A stretch of DNA of 64,000 nucleotides, from NCBI GenBank assembly GCA_028144365.1, contig JAOGAX010000001.1, positions 1-64,000 of the forward strand, given 5' to 3'. The notes beneath the pieces were generated by a model. It did not search any database. It was not told the origin of the DNA and worked only from the letters and a program-made list of their open reading frames with translations. Numbering within the stretch: the first letter of the stretch is position 1; every line of letters starts with the position of its first letter. The DNA comes from Aquiluna sp. (lineage in GTDB: Bacteria > Actinomycetota > Actinomycetes > Actinomycetales > Microbacteriaceae). Below, in pieces: positions 43,639-51,963 of the stretch. The position numbers and the translations under genes are program-made.

Positions 43639-44685
43639 ATGACTGAAATTCACTTTGGACTAGATACCTTCGGGGACATTTCACTAGACGACACTGGGCA
43701 GCTAAAGAGTGCCGGTCAGGTGATCAGGGATGTGGTCGCCGAGGCCGTCCACGCTGAGCAGCTTGGCTTTGACAGCTTCAACGTCGGTGAGCATCACAGG
43801 GATGATTACGCAGTCAGCGCCCCTGACACAGTGCTAGCCGGAATCGCAACCGTCACCAATCGCATCAAGATAGGCACGGGCGTCACAGTTTTGTCGTCCG
43901 AGGATCCAGTAAGGGTCTACCAGCGCTTCGCCACCATCGATGCCCTATCAAACGGCCGGGCTGAGATCACGGCCGGTCGGGGATCGTTCACCGAATCTTT
44001 TCCACTTTTTGGCTTCAACCTCAGCGAGTACCACGTTCTTTTCGAGGAGAAGCTAGAGCTTTTGGTTGAGCTGCTAAAGGAGAATGCCGTCACTTGGCAG
44101 GGGACAAAGAGAGCTGGGCTTTCAAACCAGGAGGTTTACCCAAAGACTGAGCGTGGCGCTATTCCGCTGAGGGTTGGTGTCGGTGGATCGCCTGAGTCGG
44201 TGTTGAGGGCTGCGAGGCTCGGAATACCAATGGCCCTCGCAATCATCGGCGGGGATCCAGCAAGATTTGCCCCTTTTGCGAATCTATACAGAGAGTCGTT
44301 AGCAAAGCTCGGACAAGAGCAGTTGCCGATTTCAATTCACTCGCCCGGCCACATAGCAGAGACCGATGAGCAGGCCATCGAAGAGCAGTGGCCACACTAC
44401 GAGACTGCTTTCGGGCGAATTGGCAGAGAGAGAGGCTGGGGACCAACGACGAAGATGCACTTTATCTCCGAGGTCAACGGCGGTTCGCTCTACGTTGGAT
44501 CACCCGAGACGGTGGCCAGAAAAATTGCTTACGCGGTGACCGCATTGGGGGCGACGAGGTTTGATTTCAAGTATGCCAATGGTCCAATGCCACACAGCAA
44601 ACTCATGAAGTCTCTGGAGCTCTATGCAACCCAGGTAATTCCTCGAGTTAGGGACCTTGTAGCCCAGGAGAAAGCGGCCGTTTAG
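43639..44685 (+). CDS. LLM-class flavin-dependent oxidoreductase
   Basis: 348-residue luciferase-like TIM-barrel flavoprotein. Family marks are IHFGLDTFGDI at the start, AEQLGFDSFNVGEHHRDDYAVSAP near residue 45, KIGTGVTVLSSEDPVRVYQRFATIDALSNGRAEITAGRG near residue 75 and a C-terminal GSPETVARKIAY. Uses reduced flavin or F420; the opening with GEHHR fits the flavin group. The reaction is unknown. Divergent from the carotenoid-type operon. Confidence 0.88.
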   Translation: MTEIHFGLDTFGDISLDDTGQLKSAGQVIRDVVAEAVHAEQLGFDSFNVGEHHRDDYAVSAPDTVLAGIATVTNRIKIGTGVTVLSSEDPVRVYQRFATIDALSNGRAEITAGRGSFTESFPLFGFNLSEYHVLFEEKLELLVELLKENAVTWQGTKRAGLSNQEVYPKTERGAIPLRVGVGGSPESVLRAARLGIPMALAIIGGDPARFAPFANLYRESLAKLGQEQLPISIHSPGHIAETDEQAIEEQWPHYETAFGRIGRERGWGPTTKMHFISEVNGGSLYVGSPETVARKIAYAVTALGATRFDFKYANGPMPHSKLMKSLELYATQVIPRVRDLVAQEKAAV

Positions 44686-44829
44686 GTCCCAGATTTTTTG
44701 ATTGGAACTATTCCGAAATGTTCGGGCTTGTTCTTTATTGTTCGTTTGTGATTATTTTGTTATGAAATCAGCGACCTGACCCCTGATTGTGGGATTAGTC
44801 TTTTCCCAAGAGTCCAATTAGGAGGTTCA
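44686..44829 (+). promoter_or_regulatory. intergenic region upstream of second sugar ABC operon
   Basis: AT-rich stretch (TTCTTTATTGTTCG, then ATTATTTTGTTATG) likely to hold the promoter, with a small CCGAA/TTCGG hairpin after the LLM gene. No LacI-type operator is seen. A strong ribosome binding site AGGAGG lies 5 bases before the binding-protein ATG. Confidence 0.35.
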
Positions 44830-46125
44830 ATGCTGAACAAAATTAGCGGTCATGAAGTTGACCGCCGTTTACTACTCAAGGGTGCCGCTGCCGGAGGTCT
44901 AGGAATTGCTGGCGCTACCATGCTGGCCGGGTGTGCGTCGGATTCAGGTCCTGTCACTTTTGGTGTTAGAACTGTTGACGAGTCACCGATGGCTCAGGCC
45001 CAGGCAATTGTCGATGCGTACACCGCGAAGACCGGTATCGAGGTCACGGCTAACTTTACAGAGTCGAACGCCTTCCAAAACAATCTTTCCCAGTACCTGC
45101 AGGGAACTCCTGACGATGCTTTCCAGTGGATGGCCGGCTACCGCATGCAGTTCTTTGCTGACCAGGGTCTGCTCGTAGACATCTCGGATGTTTGGGACGA
45201 GATCGGAGATCAGTTCTCTGATAGCTACAAGATTGCTTCGACTGGGTCCGATGGAAACCAGTATTTCTTGCCCCAAAGCTGGTACCCGTGGGGCCTTCAC
45301 TTCCGCAAGTCCATGATGGCTGAAATCGGACTCAACCCAGAGGACATCTACAACTGGGACGACATGATGGCAGCCCTTGAGGAGCTCAAGGGCCAGGGCC
45401 TTATTGGGCTCGCATCCGCCGACAAGGGTGGCTGGGAGGCCATGGGAACCTTCGACATTCTGAATGCTCGTATCAACGGGTATCAGTTCCACGTGGATCT
45501 GCTAGCCGGTCGCGAGAAGTGGACGGACGACAAGGTTAAGGAAGTTTTCCGACACTGGGAGATGTTGCTGCCTTACATGAATACCAATGTCCTTGACCTC
45601 GAGTGGGACGGCGCAATGCAGCTACTCCTCCAGCGTCAAGCGGGACTCTTCATGAACGGTTCGTGGTTTGGGGCTAACTTCCTTGAGCAGAGCCAGGAAG
45701 ACTACGATGACCTATGGATTGTTCCATTCCCTGAGATCAACCCTGACCACGGACGCGATACCATTGACGCTCCGCTGGACGGAATTGCAGTCGCAGCGAA
45801 CGGTTCCAATGATGCCGGTGCTAAAGAGTTCGTGAAGTTTGCAGCATCGATCGAGGGAGTCGAAGCTCAGCTTTCGACAGGGATTCCTCTGACGAGCGCG
45901 AATAACCTGCAGGACACCAGCGCTTACGACCCATTCCAGAAGCAGCAGCTTGCTGTCATGGGAGAGGCAAAGTACATCACTCAGTTCCTAGACCGCGACA
46001 CCCGCCCTGACTTCGCTGGCCCAGTTGTTGGACCTTCGTTCCAGGAGTGGTTCCGTGACCCATCAAGCGTTGACTCAATTCTTGAGTCCATGCAGTCACA
46101 GTGGGACGCACTACCTCCGCTATAA
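44830..46125 (+). CDS. sugar ABC transporter substrate-binding protein, Tat-type lipoprotein
   Basis: 431 residues, CUT1 extracytoplasmic family. The N-terminus has a twin-arginine motif (DRRLLLKG) before the hydrophobic core, then a lipobox LAGC, so it is exported folded and lipid-anchored. The mature part has the usual FFADQGLLVDISDVWDEIG and GSWFGANFLEQSQEDYDDLWIVPFPE regions. It heads a three-gene operon with no glycosidase or regulator, so the substrate is open. Confidence 0.88.
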   Translation: MLNKISGHEVDRRLLLKGAAAGGLGIAGATMLAGCASDSGPVTFGVRTVDESPMAQAQAIVDAYTAKTGIEVTANFTESNAFQNNLSQYLQGTPDDAFQWMAGYRMQFFADQGLLVDISDVWDEIGDQFSDSYKIASTGSDGNQYFLPQSWYPWGLHFRKSMMAEIGLNPEDIYNWDDMMAALEELKGQGLIGLASADKGGWEAMGTFDILNARINGYQFHVDLLAGREKWTDDKVKEVFRHWEMLLPYMNTNVLDLEWDGAMQLLLQRQAGLFMNGSWFGANFLEQSQEDYDDLWIVPFPEINPDHGRDTIDAPLDGIAVAANGSNDAGAKEFVKFAASIEGVEAQLSTGIPLTSANNLQDTSAYDPFQKQQLAVMGEAKYITQFLDRDTRPDFAGPVVGPSFQEWFRDPSSVDSILESMQSQWDALPPL

Positions 46126-46151
46126 GCAGAGGATAGCTAGCAACAGAGAGT

Positions 46152-47075
46152 ATGTCAGTAGAGACGGCGGCGCCGCGCGGGGAACAAGTTGCTCGGCGCC
46201 GCCGCTTCTTTACGCGGCAGGACAAAATAACACTCGGGTTCTTCATCGGAATCCCAACATTTCTTCACGTAGCGCTCGTATGGTTTCCAGCCATCGCCAC
46301 CATCGGTCTCTCTTTTACCTACTGGACAGGTATCAAGATTGAGGACATTACCTGGGCCGGCCTCGCGAACTACGAAAACATTTTCTTCAACACCCCAATC
46401 TTTTGGGACGCGGTCCGCAACAACACAATTTGGATTCTCTGGTTCTTTTTCATAGCTACGCCATTGGGAGTTTTGCTCGCTTACCAAATCGATCGCGAGA
46501 TTCGCGGACACAAGCTCTATCAGTCTGCCTACTTCTTACCGGTGGTGCTTTCGCTCGCGGTGACAGGAATTATCTGGAACTTCTTGCTTCGTCCAGACGG
46601 ATTCGTAAATGGTCTACTAGGCCTCCCAATCTCAGAGGCAATCTCCTTCTTTGGAGATGAGCGCTACAACATCTGGGTAATAATGATCATGGCCTCATGG
46701 CGCCACATTGGCTACATAATGTTGCTCTATTTAGCTGGACTGAAGGCTGTAGACGGAGCTCTCAGAGAGGCCGCAACGATCGACGGCGCTACCGAGTGGC
46801 AGACTTTCCGCAAGGTTGTCTTCCCGGCAATGAAGCCTGTAAACATCATCGTCATCGTGATCACCATCATCGAATCCCTGAGGGCCTTCGACATGGTTTA
46901 CATCATTTACGGTTCCTCGGGCGGACTCCCAATTTTAGGTGTCTTGGTATTCAATAACATCGCCGGTGAGGGAGCATCCATGAAGGGTGCGGCCTATGCC
47001 GTAATTCTTTTCTTGCTCTCGATTGTGCCGATTATCACCTATCTGCAGCAGCAGTTTAAGGATGATGTCCGATGA
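46152..47075 (+). CDS. sugar ABC transporter permease (MalF-like)
   Basis: 307 residues. A basic tail (QVARRRRFFTRQDK) precedes six hydrophobic segments. EAA loop LREAATIDGATEWQTFRKVVFPAM near residue 198. It overlaps the next permease by 4 bases and follows the binding protein after 26 bases. Confidence 0.9.
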   Translation: MSVETAAPRGEQVARRRRFFTRQDKITLGFFIGIPTFLHVALVWFPAIATIGLSFTYWTGIKIEDITWAGLANYENIFFNTPIFWDAVRNNTIWILWFFFIATPLGVLLAYQIDREIRGHKLYQSAYFLPVVLSLAVTGIIWNFLLRPDGFVNGLLGLPISEAISFFGDERYNIWVIMIMASWRHIGYIMLLYLAGLKAVDGALREAATIDGATEWQTFRKVVFPAMKPVNIIVIVITIIESLRAFDMVYIIYGSSGGLPILGVLVFNNIAGEGASMKGAAYAVILFLLSIVPIITYLQQQFKDDVR

Positions 47076-47974
47076 CGACCACTGTTAAGGTTCCGGAGCT
47101 ACCTAAGCGTACGAAGAAGCTTTACGCCCAGGACATCAAAGACCGCTTTATTTCGATTTTCATCGGCATTTTTGCTGTGGTCTGGGTCTTCCCAATTGTT
47201 TGGACACTTTGGTCAAGCTTGAGGCCATACTCCGAAATACGTGCGGGAGGCGTGTTTTCTCCGCCACAAGAGCTTGGGGTGTTTAACTATGCCAGCGCTA
47301 TCGACCGTATGGAGCTTCCGACGTACTTCACCAATACGGTGTTAATTACTTTGCCAGCCGTATTTCTTATTCTCTTGCTGGGCTCGCTGATTGCCTTTGT
47401 CGTCACAAGGTATTCATTCAAGTTCAATGTCGCAATGCTCTTGCTGTTCACTGCGGGAAACCTGTTGCCTCCCCAGTTGGTCTTCATTCCCGTTTTCAAG
47501 CTTTACCTGCTCCTTGGAGATCTGGTTGGTGACAGGCGCTTCCTCTATGACAATCACTGGGGAGTGATCCTTATTCACGTCGCTTTCCAAATGGGGTTTG
47601 CGACGTTCGTGCTCTCTTCCTACATGAAGACCATTCCCAAGGAGATCTCAGAGTCTGCAATGGTCGATGGTGCGAGCGTCTTCACTCACTATTTCAGGGT
47701 TATGCTGCCCCTTCTTAGGCCTCCGCTAGCAAGCCTTGGTGTGCTCATGATTACCTGGATCTACAACGACTTCTTCTGGGCGCTGGTCTTGATGTCTACT
47801 GACAATAAGAGGCCAATTACATCCGCACTCGGAAGGCTTACCGGTGAATTCGTGACGGACTATAACCTTCTTGCCGCCGGCGCGATGATTGCTGCCCTGC
47901 CAACGCTGATCGTATTCTTCGTGCTGCGAAAGCAATTTGTTGGTGGTCTAACTCTCGGCTCTACAAAGGGCTAG
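47072..47974 (+). CDS. sugar ABC transporter permease (MalG-like)
   Basis: 300 residues with six hydrophobic segments. EAA loop ISESAMVDGASVFTHYFRVMLPLL near residue 192; C-terminus VGGLTLGSTKG. Last gene of the transporter operon. As in the other two CUT1 loci of the window, no ATPase is encoded next to it. Confidence 0.9.
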   Translation: MTTTVKVPELPKRTKKLYAQDIKDRFISIFIGIFAVVWVFPIVWTLWSSLRPYSEIRAGGVFSPPQELGVFNYASAIDRMELPTYFTNTVLITLPAVFLILLLGSLIAFVVTRYSFKFNVAMLLLFTAGNLLPPQLVFIPVFKLYLLLGDLVGDRRFLYDNHWGVILIHVAFQMGFATFVLSSYMKTIPKEISESAMVDGASVFTHYFRVMLPLLRPPLASLGVLMITWIYNDFFWALVLMSTDNKRPITSALGRLTGEFVTDYNLLAAGAMIAALPTLIVFFVLRKQFVGGLTLGSTKG

Positions 47975-48046
47975 TCGGGACATCTGTCTTAGAAATCGAA
48001 TTTCCTCGCTTATGGTTGGGTAGGTAAGCAACCGAGGAGGCAGATT

Positions 48047-48445
48047 ATGGACTTTCAAACAGCGCTCAGGTCCTTCTGGAAGCGTTATCGAGACTTTAGG
48101 GGCCGCTCTAGGCGATCAGAGTATTGGTTCATCCAGCTGTTCTTGGTTGTCACTAACTTTTCCGTCGCAATTATTGACCTGGCACTTATGGGTTGGGATG
48201 TCGACCGCTTCATAGCTAACGGTGGTGGCGGGATCGTTGGACTTGTCTGGATTCTTGTGACAATCGTGCCAGCACTTGCTGTGTTGGTTAGAAGGCTGCA
48301 CGACACCGGAAAGAGCGGCTGGTGGGCTCTGGTTGGCTTACTGCCACTGGTTGGCGCTATCGTGCTGCTCGTATTTACTGTGACTGACTCGTCGCCAGGG
48401 GAGAATAAGTTCGGCCTTTCCCCTAAGGAAAGCTCGGACGCTTAG
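48047..48445 (+). CDS. DUF805 family membrane protein
   Basis: 132 residues. It opens DFQTALRSFWKRYRDFRGRSRRSEYWFIQLF, the DUF805 signature (aromatic- and Arg-rich start, then RRSEYW), followed by three hydrophobic segments and VLVRRLHDTGKSGWWAL, the second family mark. Function is unknown. Strong ribosome binding site GGAGG. Its 3' end overlaps the convergent P450 by 4 bases. Confidence 0.88.
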   Translation: MDFQTALRSFWKRYRDFRGRSRRSEYWFIQLFLVVTNFSVAIIDLALMGWDVDRFIANGGGGIVGLVWILVTIVPALAVLVRRLHDTGKSGWWALVGLLPLVGAIVLLVFTVTDSSPGENKFGLSPKESSDA

Positions 48446-49629
48446 CCTACGGCTACCGGCACGCTCTCATAACCGCGGAGAACGAAGGTAGGTCTGCGGC
48501 TAGGTTCGGCTGAAAGTCGAAGGCCAGGGAACGTTTCGAGAAGCATAGGCAGCGAAGTTGTCATCTCCATGCGCGCTAGAGGTGCACCAATGCAAAAGTG
48601 AATGCCTGCTCCGAAGCCAATGTGGGGGTTTGGGGAGCGGCTTAGATTTAGTTCGTCAGCGTGCTCAAAAACGGTTTCGTCTCGATTTGCACTTCCCAAG
48701 AGAGCCGCTATCTTCGCACCTTCAGGAACTATCACTCCGCCCACCTCGGTGTCCTCAGTGGCCGTTCGCTCAAAAAGATGAAGCGGAGCGTCAAACCTTA
48801 GGAACTCATCAACCGCAGTTTCGGCCATGGCCCTGGGATTAGCTACTAAGTCTTGCCACTGACTAGGGGCCTTCATGGCTGCCACCATGCCATTGCCAAA
48901 CCCATTTACACTCGCCTCGTGACCTGCATTTAGCAGCAGCACGCAGGTGGCGATTAGCTCTCGTGCAGAGAGCTTCTCGCCTTCCTCTTCTACAAGTGCA
49001 AGCTCAGATATCAGATCGCTACCCGGGCTCTTCTTTCTATCTACCATCAGGCCATGCACATAAGCGGCAAACTCATCGCTGGCTCGTCTGGCCTCTGCCC
49101 TCTCCTGGTCGCTTGGGGATGGCTCATACATCTTTACAATCGCCTGTGACCAGGGCCTTAGCAGGTGCTCATCGCTCTCGGGAAAGCCCAGCAGTTCTGC
49201 TATCACCATCACAGGTAGGGGTTCTGCGAAGTCCGCGATTAGATCAAACTGACCTGTGTCACCAAGGTTTTCTTGAATGCGATCGAGGAGTCGTTTTGTG
49301 ATGCGCTCGACATCTGGTCTTAGCTCCTCAATCCGCTTTGGGTTGAATGCCTTCATAACCAGTGAGCGAAGTCTGGCGTGTTTTGGAGGCTCTGAATCGA
49401 GGATTGAGTCTGCGTGAAGATAGTTGAAGGTCTCCCAGTCACTCTCTGGTTCCTTGGGACTAAAGATGCGCCCGAGCGTTCTGGTTCGCAGTACCTTGCT
49501 GGCGTCCTTGTATTTTGAGGCTAGAAATAGCTGGCTTTCTTCGTGCCAGACAGGACCCTCTTGCTTGCGCAGCTCCGCTAGCTGTGGGTAGGGATTCGCT
49601 ACAAATTCGGGGTCGGTGAAACTAAACAT
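48442..49629 (-). CDS. cytochrome P450 (core copy)
   Basis: Soluble bacterial P450 of 395 residues. I-helix LLNAGHEASVNGFGNG near residue 235 (A-G-H-E-A), K-helix EFLR near residue 275, and heme loop IGFGAGIHFCIGAPLARMEM near residue 335. No ferredoxin or reductase gene is adjacent; a shared or flavodoxin-type partner, or borrowing of the island electron chain, would be needed. It overlaps the nitroreductase gene by 8 bases. Substrate unknown. Confidence 0.92.
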   Translation of the reverse strand: MFSFTDPEFVANPYPQLAELRKQEGPVWHEESQLFLASKYKDASKVLRTRTLGRIFSPKEPESDWETFNYLHADSILDSEPPKHARLRSLVMKAFNPKRIEELRPDVERITKRLLDRIQENLGDTGQFDLIADFAEPLPVMVIAELLGFPESDEHLLRPWSQAIVKMYEPSPSDQERAEARRASDEFAAYVHGLMVDRKKSPGSDLISELALVEEEGEKLSARELIATCVLLLNAGHEASVNGFGNGMVAAMKAPSQWQDLVANPRAMAETAVDEFLRFDAPLHLFERTATEDTEVGGVIVPEGAKIAALLGSANRDETVFEHADELNLSRSPNPHIGFGAGIHFCIGAPLARMEMTTSLPMLLETFPGLRLSAEPSRRPTFVLRGYESVPVAVG

Positions 49630-50353
49630 CTTTGAGCTTGATGTCCTGAATTGGCAGCCGCTCTGCCTCGAAAGAGTTCACCTTGTGATCTGACGGGTAG
49701 CCAACTGCTATACCGCAGAGGAGTTTGTAGCCCTTTGGAATCTGGAACTGCTTTCTGATTGGGTCCGCCCAAAGGGCAACCGCTCCCTGCGCACAGGTTC
49801 CGAGTCCCCTGGCATGGGCACCAAGCATTAGGTTTTGCATAAACAGCCCGGCATCAGAGACCGAGTACTCACCGAGGCCTTTGTGGGTGAAGATGAAAAG
49901 TTCAACCGGAGCACCAAAGAACTCATAGTTTCTTGCCCATTGAGCTTGCCTAGCGACGTGGTCATCACGCTTTATGCCAAGTAACCCGTAGAGCTCTGAG
50001 CCAACTCGCTGTTGTCTTGGGACAAGTTCTTTCGGGTAGGGACGGAAGACGCGGTAGTCGCTTTTGGGGAGTCCGAAGCGAGTGAAGAAGAGTTTGATTT
50101 TGCCCCAGGTGCCACCTCTCAGGGCCTTAGCTGCTGCCTCCCACCTGGCCAGAAGGTCTCTGCTTATCTGGTCACGCTTTTCACCGGTGGCAATCCCTAC
50201 GAGATAGGGGCGGGTGTTGGACCAGGATGGTGCGGTCATTGCATCCCGGAGGAGCTCGTCGATGAGCTCTTGTGGGACAGGGGTCTCTAGGAAGTCTCTG
50301 GTAGTCCTGCGAGATGCGACGAACTTGGCCCAGTCGTCTCTAGATACAGCCAC
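49622..50353 (-). CDS. nitroreductase-family flavoprotein
   Basis: 243-residue FMN-dependent NAD(P)H oxidoreductase. RRTTRDFLETPVPQELIDELLRDAMTAPSWSNTRPY near residue 14 holds the FMN-binding Arg and the family opening; GLFMQNLMLGAHARGLGTCAQG near residue 165 and CGIAVGYPSD near the end complete the fold. GTG start. It is coupled to the P450 by overlap, so both may act on one aromatic or lipid substrate. Confidence 0.88.
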   Translation of the reverse strand: MAVSRDDWAKFVASRRTTRDFLETPVPQELIDELLRDAMTAPSWSNTRPYLVGIATGEKRDQISRDLLARWEAAAKALRGGTWGKIKLFFTRFGLPKSDYRVFRPYPKELVPRQQRVGSELYGLLGIKRDDHVARQAQWARNYEFFGAPVELFIFTHKGLGEYSVSDAGLFMQNLMLGAHARGLGTCAQGAVALWADPIRKQFQIPKGYKLLCGIAVGYPSDHKVNSFEAERLPIQDIKLKDV

Positions 50354-50362
50354 AGAGGAAGA

Positions 50363-50476
50363 CTAGCGATAGTTTGCTAGGAAACTGGGGAATGCGGCTC
50401 CGATGATAAGCATCACTGGAACGGTGAGCGTTAGAGCAAGAATCTGAATCAGATCCCAATCAATCTTTTTTCTCAA
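50363..50476 (-). CDS. 37-residue single-pass membrane peptide downstream of actinorhodopsin
   Basis: Too short for the ORF track. A TTG start six bases or so after the strong ribosome binding site AAAGGAGAC gives MRKKIDWDLIQILALTLTVP and ends FPSFLANYR. It has a basic start and one hydrophobic segment (about residues 10-30). It lies between the rhodopsin terminator and nitroreductase, 9 bases before the latter. The ribosome binding site and membrane-peptide layout support a real gene. Function is unknown. Confidence 0.6.
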   Translation of the reverse strand: MRKKIDWDLIQILALTLTVPVMLIIGAAFPSFLANYR

Positions 50477-50490
50477 TTTGTCTCCTTTGG

Positions 50491-50524
50491 TAAAGAAAAG
50501 GGGCGCAGGTTTCCCCGCGCCCCT
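50491..50524 (-). terminator. intrinsic terminator after actinorhodopsin
   Basis: On the minus strand AGGGGCGC and GCGCCCCT form an 8-bp stem, extended inward by GG/CC pairs, followed by TTTTCTTT. It lies 12 bases after the rhodopsin stop and just upstream of the small membrane peptide, so the latter depends on read-through or another promoter. Confidence 0.85.
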
Positions 50525-50536
50525 ATCCCTTGTGAA

Positions 50537-51295
50537 TTAGTCGCGGAACTCAGCCTTAGCGAATTCCTTGTCTTCCTCACCACTCTTGATACGAGCGATG
50601 GTGAAGATCATCAGACCGAAGAGACACTTCGCCAAAATGTCGGCGATGGTGTAACCGGTCTCACGAAGCACGAAGCTGGTCTCGTCGAAACCAGTTGCGT
50701 TCATGTTTGCGATGAAGGCGATTGGGTAAACACCCCAGGTTGCGAGAAGAAGAAGACGTAGCTCCTTGATCTTGCGCTGTACAGCCTCGCTCTGACGCTC
50801 GAGGCTCTTACCGAGCTCAACGAACAGTACGTAGAGGATGTATAGGAATGGGATGGTCGATAGTAGACCCCAGACCGAAGGCGCTAGGCCCATGGTCATG
50901 CCAGAGTCTCCTGGGTAACCCAGTGCGATCATCAGGGCTGCTGCTGGTACTAGGCGGACGAGCAGTGAGCTCTGTGCCTGGCGAGCTAGCGCGAGAACTG
51001 CAACGGTCTCAACCAGTAGCAGTGGAACAGTTAGGAACCAGTCAACGTAACGGTAGCCAACGTTGTAGGAGGCTCCTGCTACTGCGTCTGGACCGAATGC
51101 GTGGACAAAGCTGTCGAACATTCTGAAGTAGTGGTAAGCGGCGATCGCCGTAACCGTTGCCGAGACCATGACAGCCATGCGGTAACGGGGGAGAACACGC
51201 TCACGTCCTACGAGAAGAAAGGTGGTAGTGAACAGCATGCTCGCAATTCCAAGCGAAAGCATGTTGAAGACTACGTTATAACCTTCTGTACTCAT
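50537..51295 (-). CDS. actinorhodopsin (light-driven proton pump)
   Basis: 252-residue seven-helix retinal protein. Helix C reads RYVDWFLTVPLLLVE with Asp85 (Schiff base proton acceptor), Thr89 and Glu96 (proton donor), the DTE pump motif. The retinal lysine is Lys223 in DILAKCLFGLMIF. Leu93 stands where Leu gives green and Gln gives blue absorption in proteorhodopsins, so green absorption is expected. His55 matches the conserved His that pairs with the acceptor. Ribosome binding site AAAGGA. The pump would make proton gradient in light; no retinal-forming oxygenase or lycopene cyclase is in this window. Confidence 0.97.
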   Translation of the reverse strand: MSTEGYNVVFNMLSLGIASMLFTTTFLLVGRERVLPRYRMAVMVSATVTAIAAYHYFRMFDSFVHAFGPDAVAGASYNVGYRYVDWFLTVPLLLVETVAVLALARQAQSSLLVRLVPAAALMIALGYPGDSGMTMGLAPSVWGLLSTIPFLYILYVLFVELGKSLERQSEAVQRKIKELRLLLLATWGVYPIAFIANMNATGFDETSFVLRETGYTIADILAKCLFGLMIFTIARIKSGEEDKEFAKAEFRD

Positions 51296-51310
51296 TTATA
51301 TTTTTCCTTT

Positions 51311-51379
51311 CGGCCTTTAGGTGTAGGCCGACTCGGAAGCGAATCGAGGTCTTCGAGCAGCTTCTTCGCTGACCTACAC
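51311..51379 (-). promoter_or_regulatory. structured 5' leader of actinorhodopsin mRNA
   Basis: On the minus strand GTGTAGG and CCTACAC can pair over a 45-base interior that itself holds GAAGC/GCTTC and TCGA/TCGA stems. A second hairpin CGGCC/GGCCG, ending close to the ribosome binding site, shares bases with the first helix. The layout looks like an alternating leader, but it matches no riboswitch class I know. Confidence 0.4.
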
Positions 51380-51438
51380 ATAATTCAAACTACACCTATT
51401 CTGAGAAAATCCTGATAAATGTAACGTTTTGGTAACTG

Positions 51439-51909
51439 CTAATAACCAAGAACTAATTTTCCTGCGGCCAGCTCCTCCATGGAGCCCGTGAAGAAAAACC
51501 CAATGTATTGGGGGCCCTTGGGAGTGAGCGTCAAAAGTCCCCGCATGGATTCAACCCTTGAGCCGGCTTCGCTCCTGAGCTCGAACCAAAACTCCCTCGT
51601 CCCCAGTGCCAAACCATGATTTATTACCCGGAGCCGGGCGTTGACTCCAAACTCGTTTTCTTCAAGAACTAGCTCGTCGGTTACTTCGAGACCGCCTGCG
51701 ATTCCCAAGTTCCCGCAGCTAGCAATTCCGCAGTAGGTAACGCTTTGAGGATCGAGTTGCTTGAGGGTTGCCCGCTGAGCGTCTAGCTCCAGCTGGCTAC
51801 TCAGAGGAACCAGCGCCAACAGGGCAACAATTACACCAAGCCACATCGTGATCTGCTGACCCCTTGGGGTAGTTAGCCATGGTCTTTTCAAAGGAACCTC
51901 TTCGAACAA
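51439..51909 (-). CDS. membrane-anchored protein of unknown function upstream of rhodopsin
   Basis: 156 residues from a TTG start. One hydrophobic segment (TMWLGVIVALLALVPLSSQL, about residues 20-40) follows a short basic tail; the rest is outside and beta-rich, with a Cys pair in YCGIASCGNLG. No family recognised. It precedes actinorhodopsin on the same strand by about 140 bases, but the leader between them suggests the rhodopsin has its own promoter. Confidence 0.65.
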   Translation of the reverse strand: MFEEVPLKRPWLTTPRGQQITMWLGVIVALLALVPLSSQLELDAQRATLKQLDPQSVTYCGIASCGNLGIAGGLEVTDELVLEENEFGVNARLRVINHGLALGTREFWFELRSEAGSRVESMRGLLTLTPKGPQYIGFFFTGSMEELAAGKLVLGY

Positions 51910-51963
51910 ACAATAGTGATTTGCGGGCTAGGTGAGGGATTTAGACTCGGCTAGCCTTGTGGG

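Noticed and set aside
44860-44880. palindrome-like GCGGTCATGAAGTTGACCGC at the start of the Tat lipoprotein gene
   Set aside because: It lies inside the coding sequence of the signal peptide and lacks a promoter context, so chance or codon effect is more likely than an operator.
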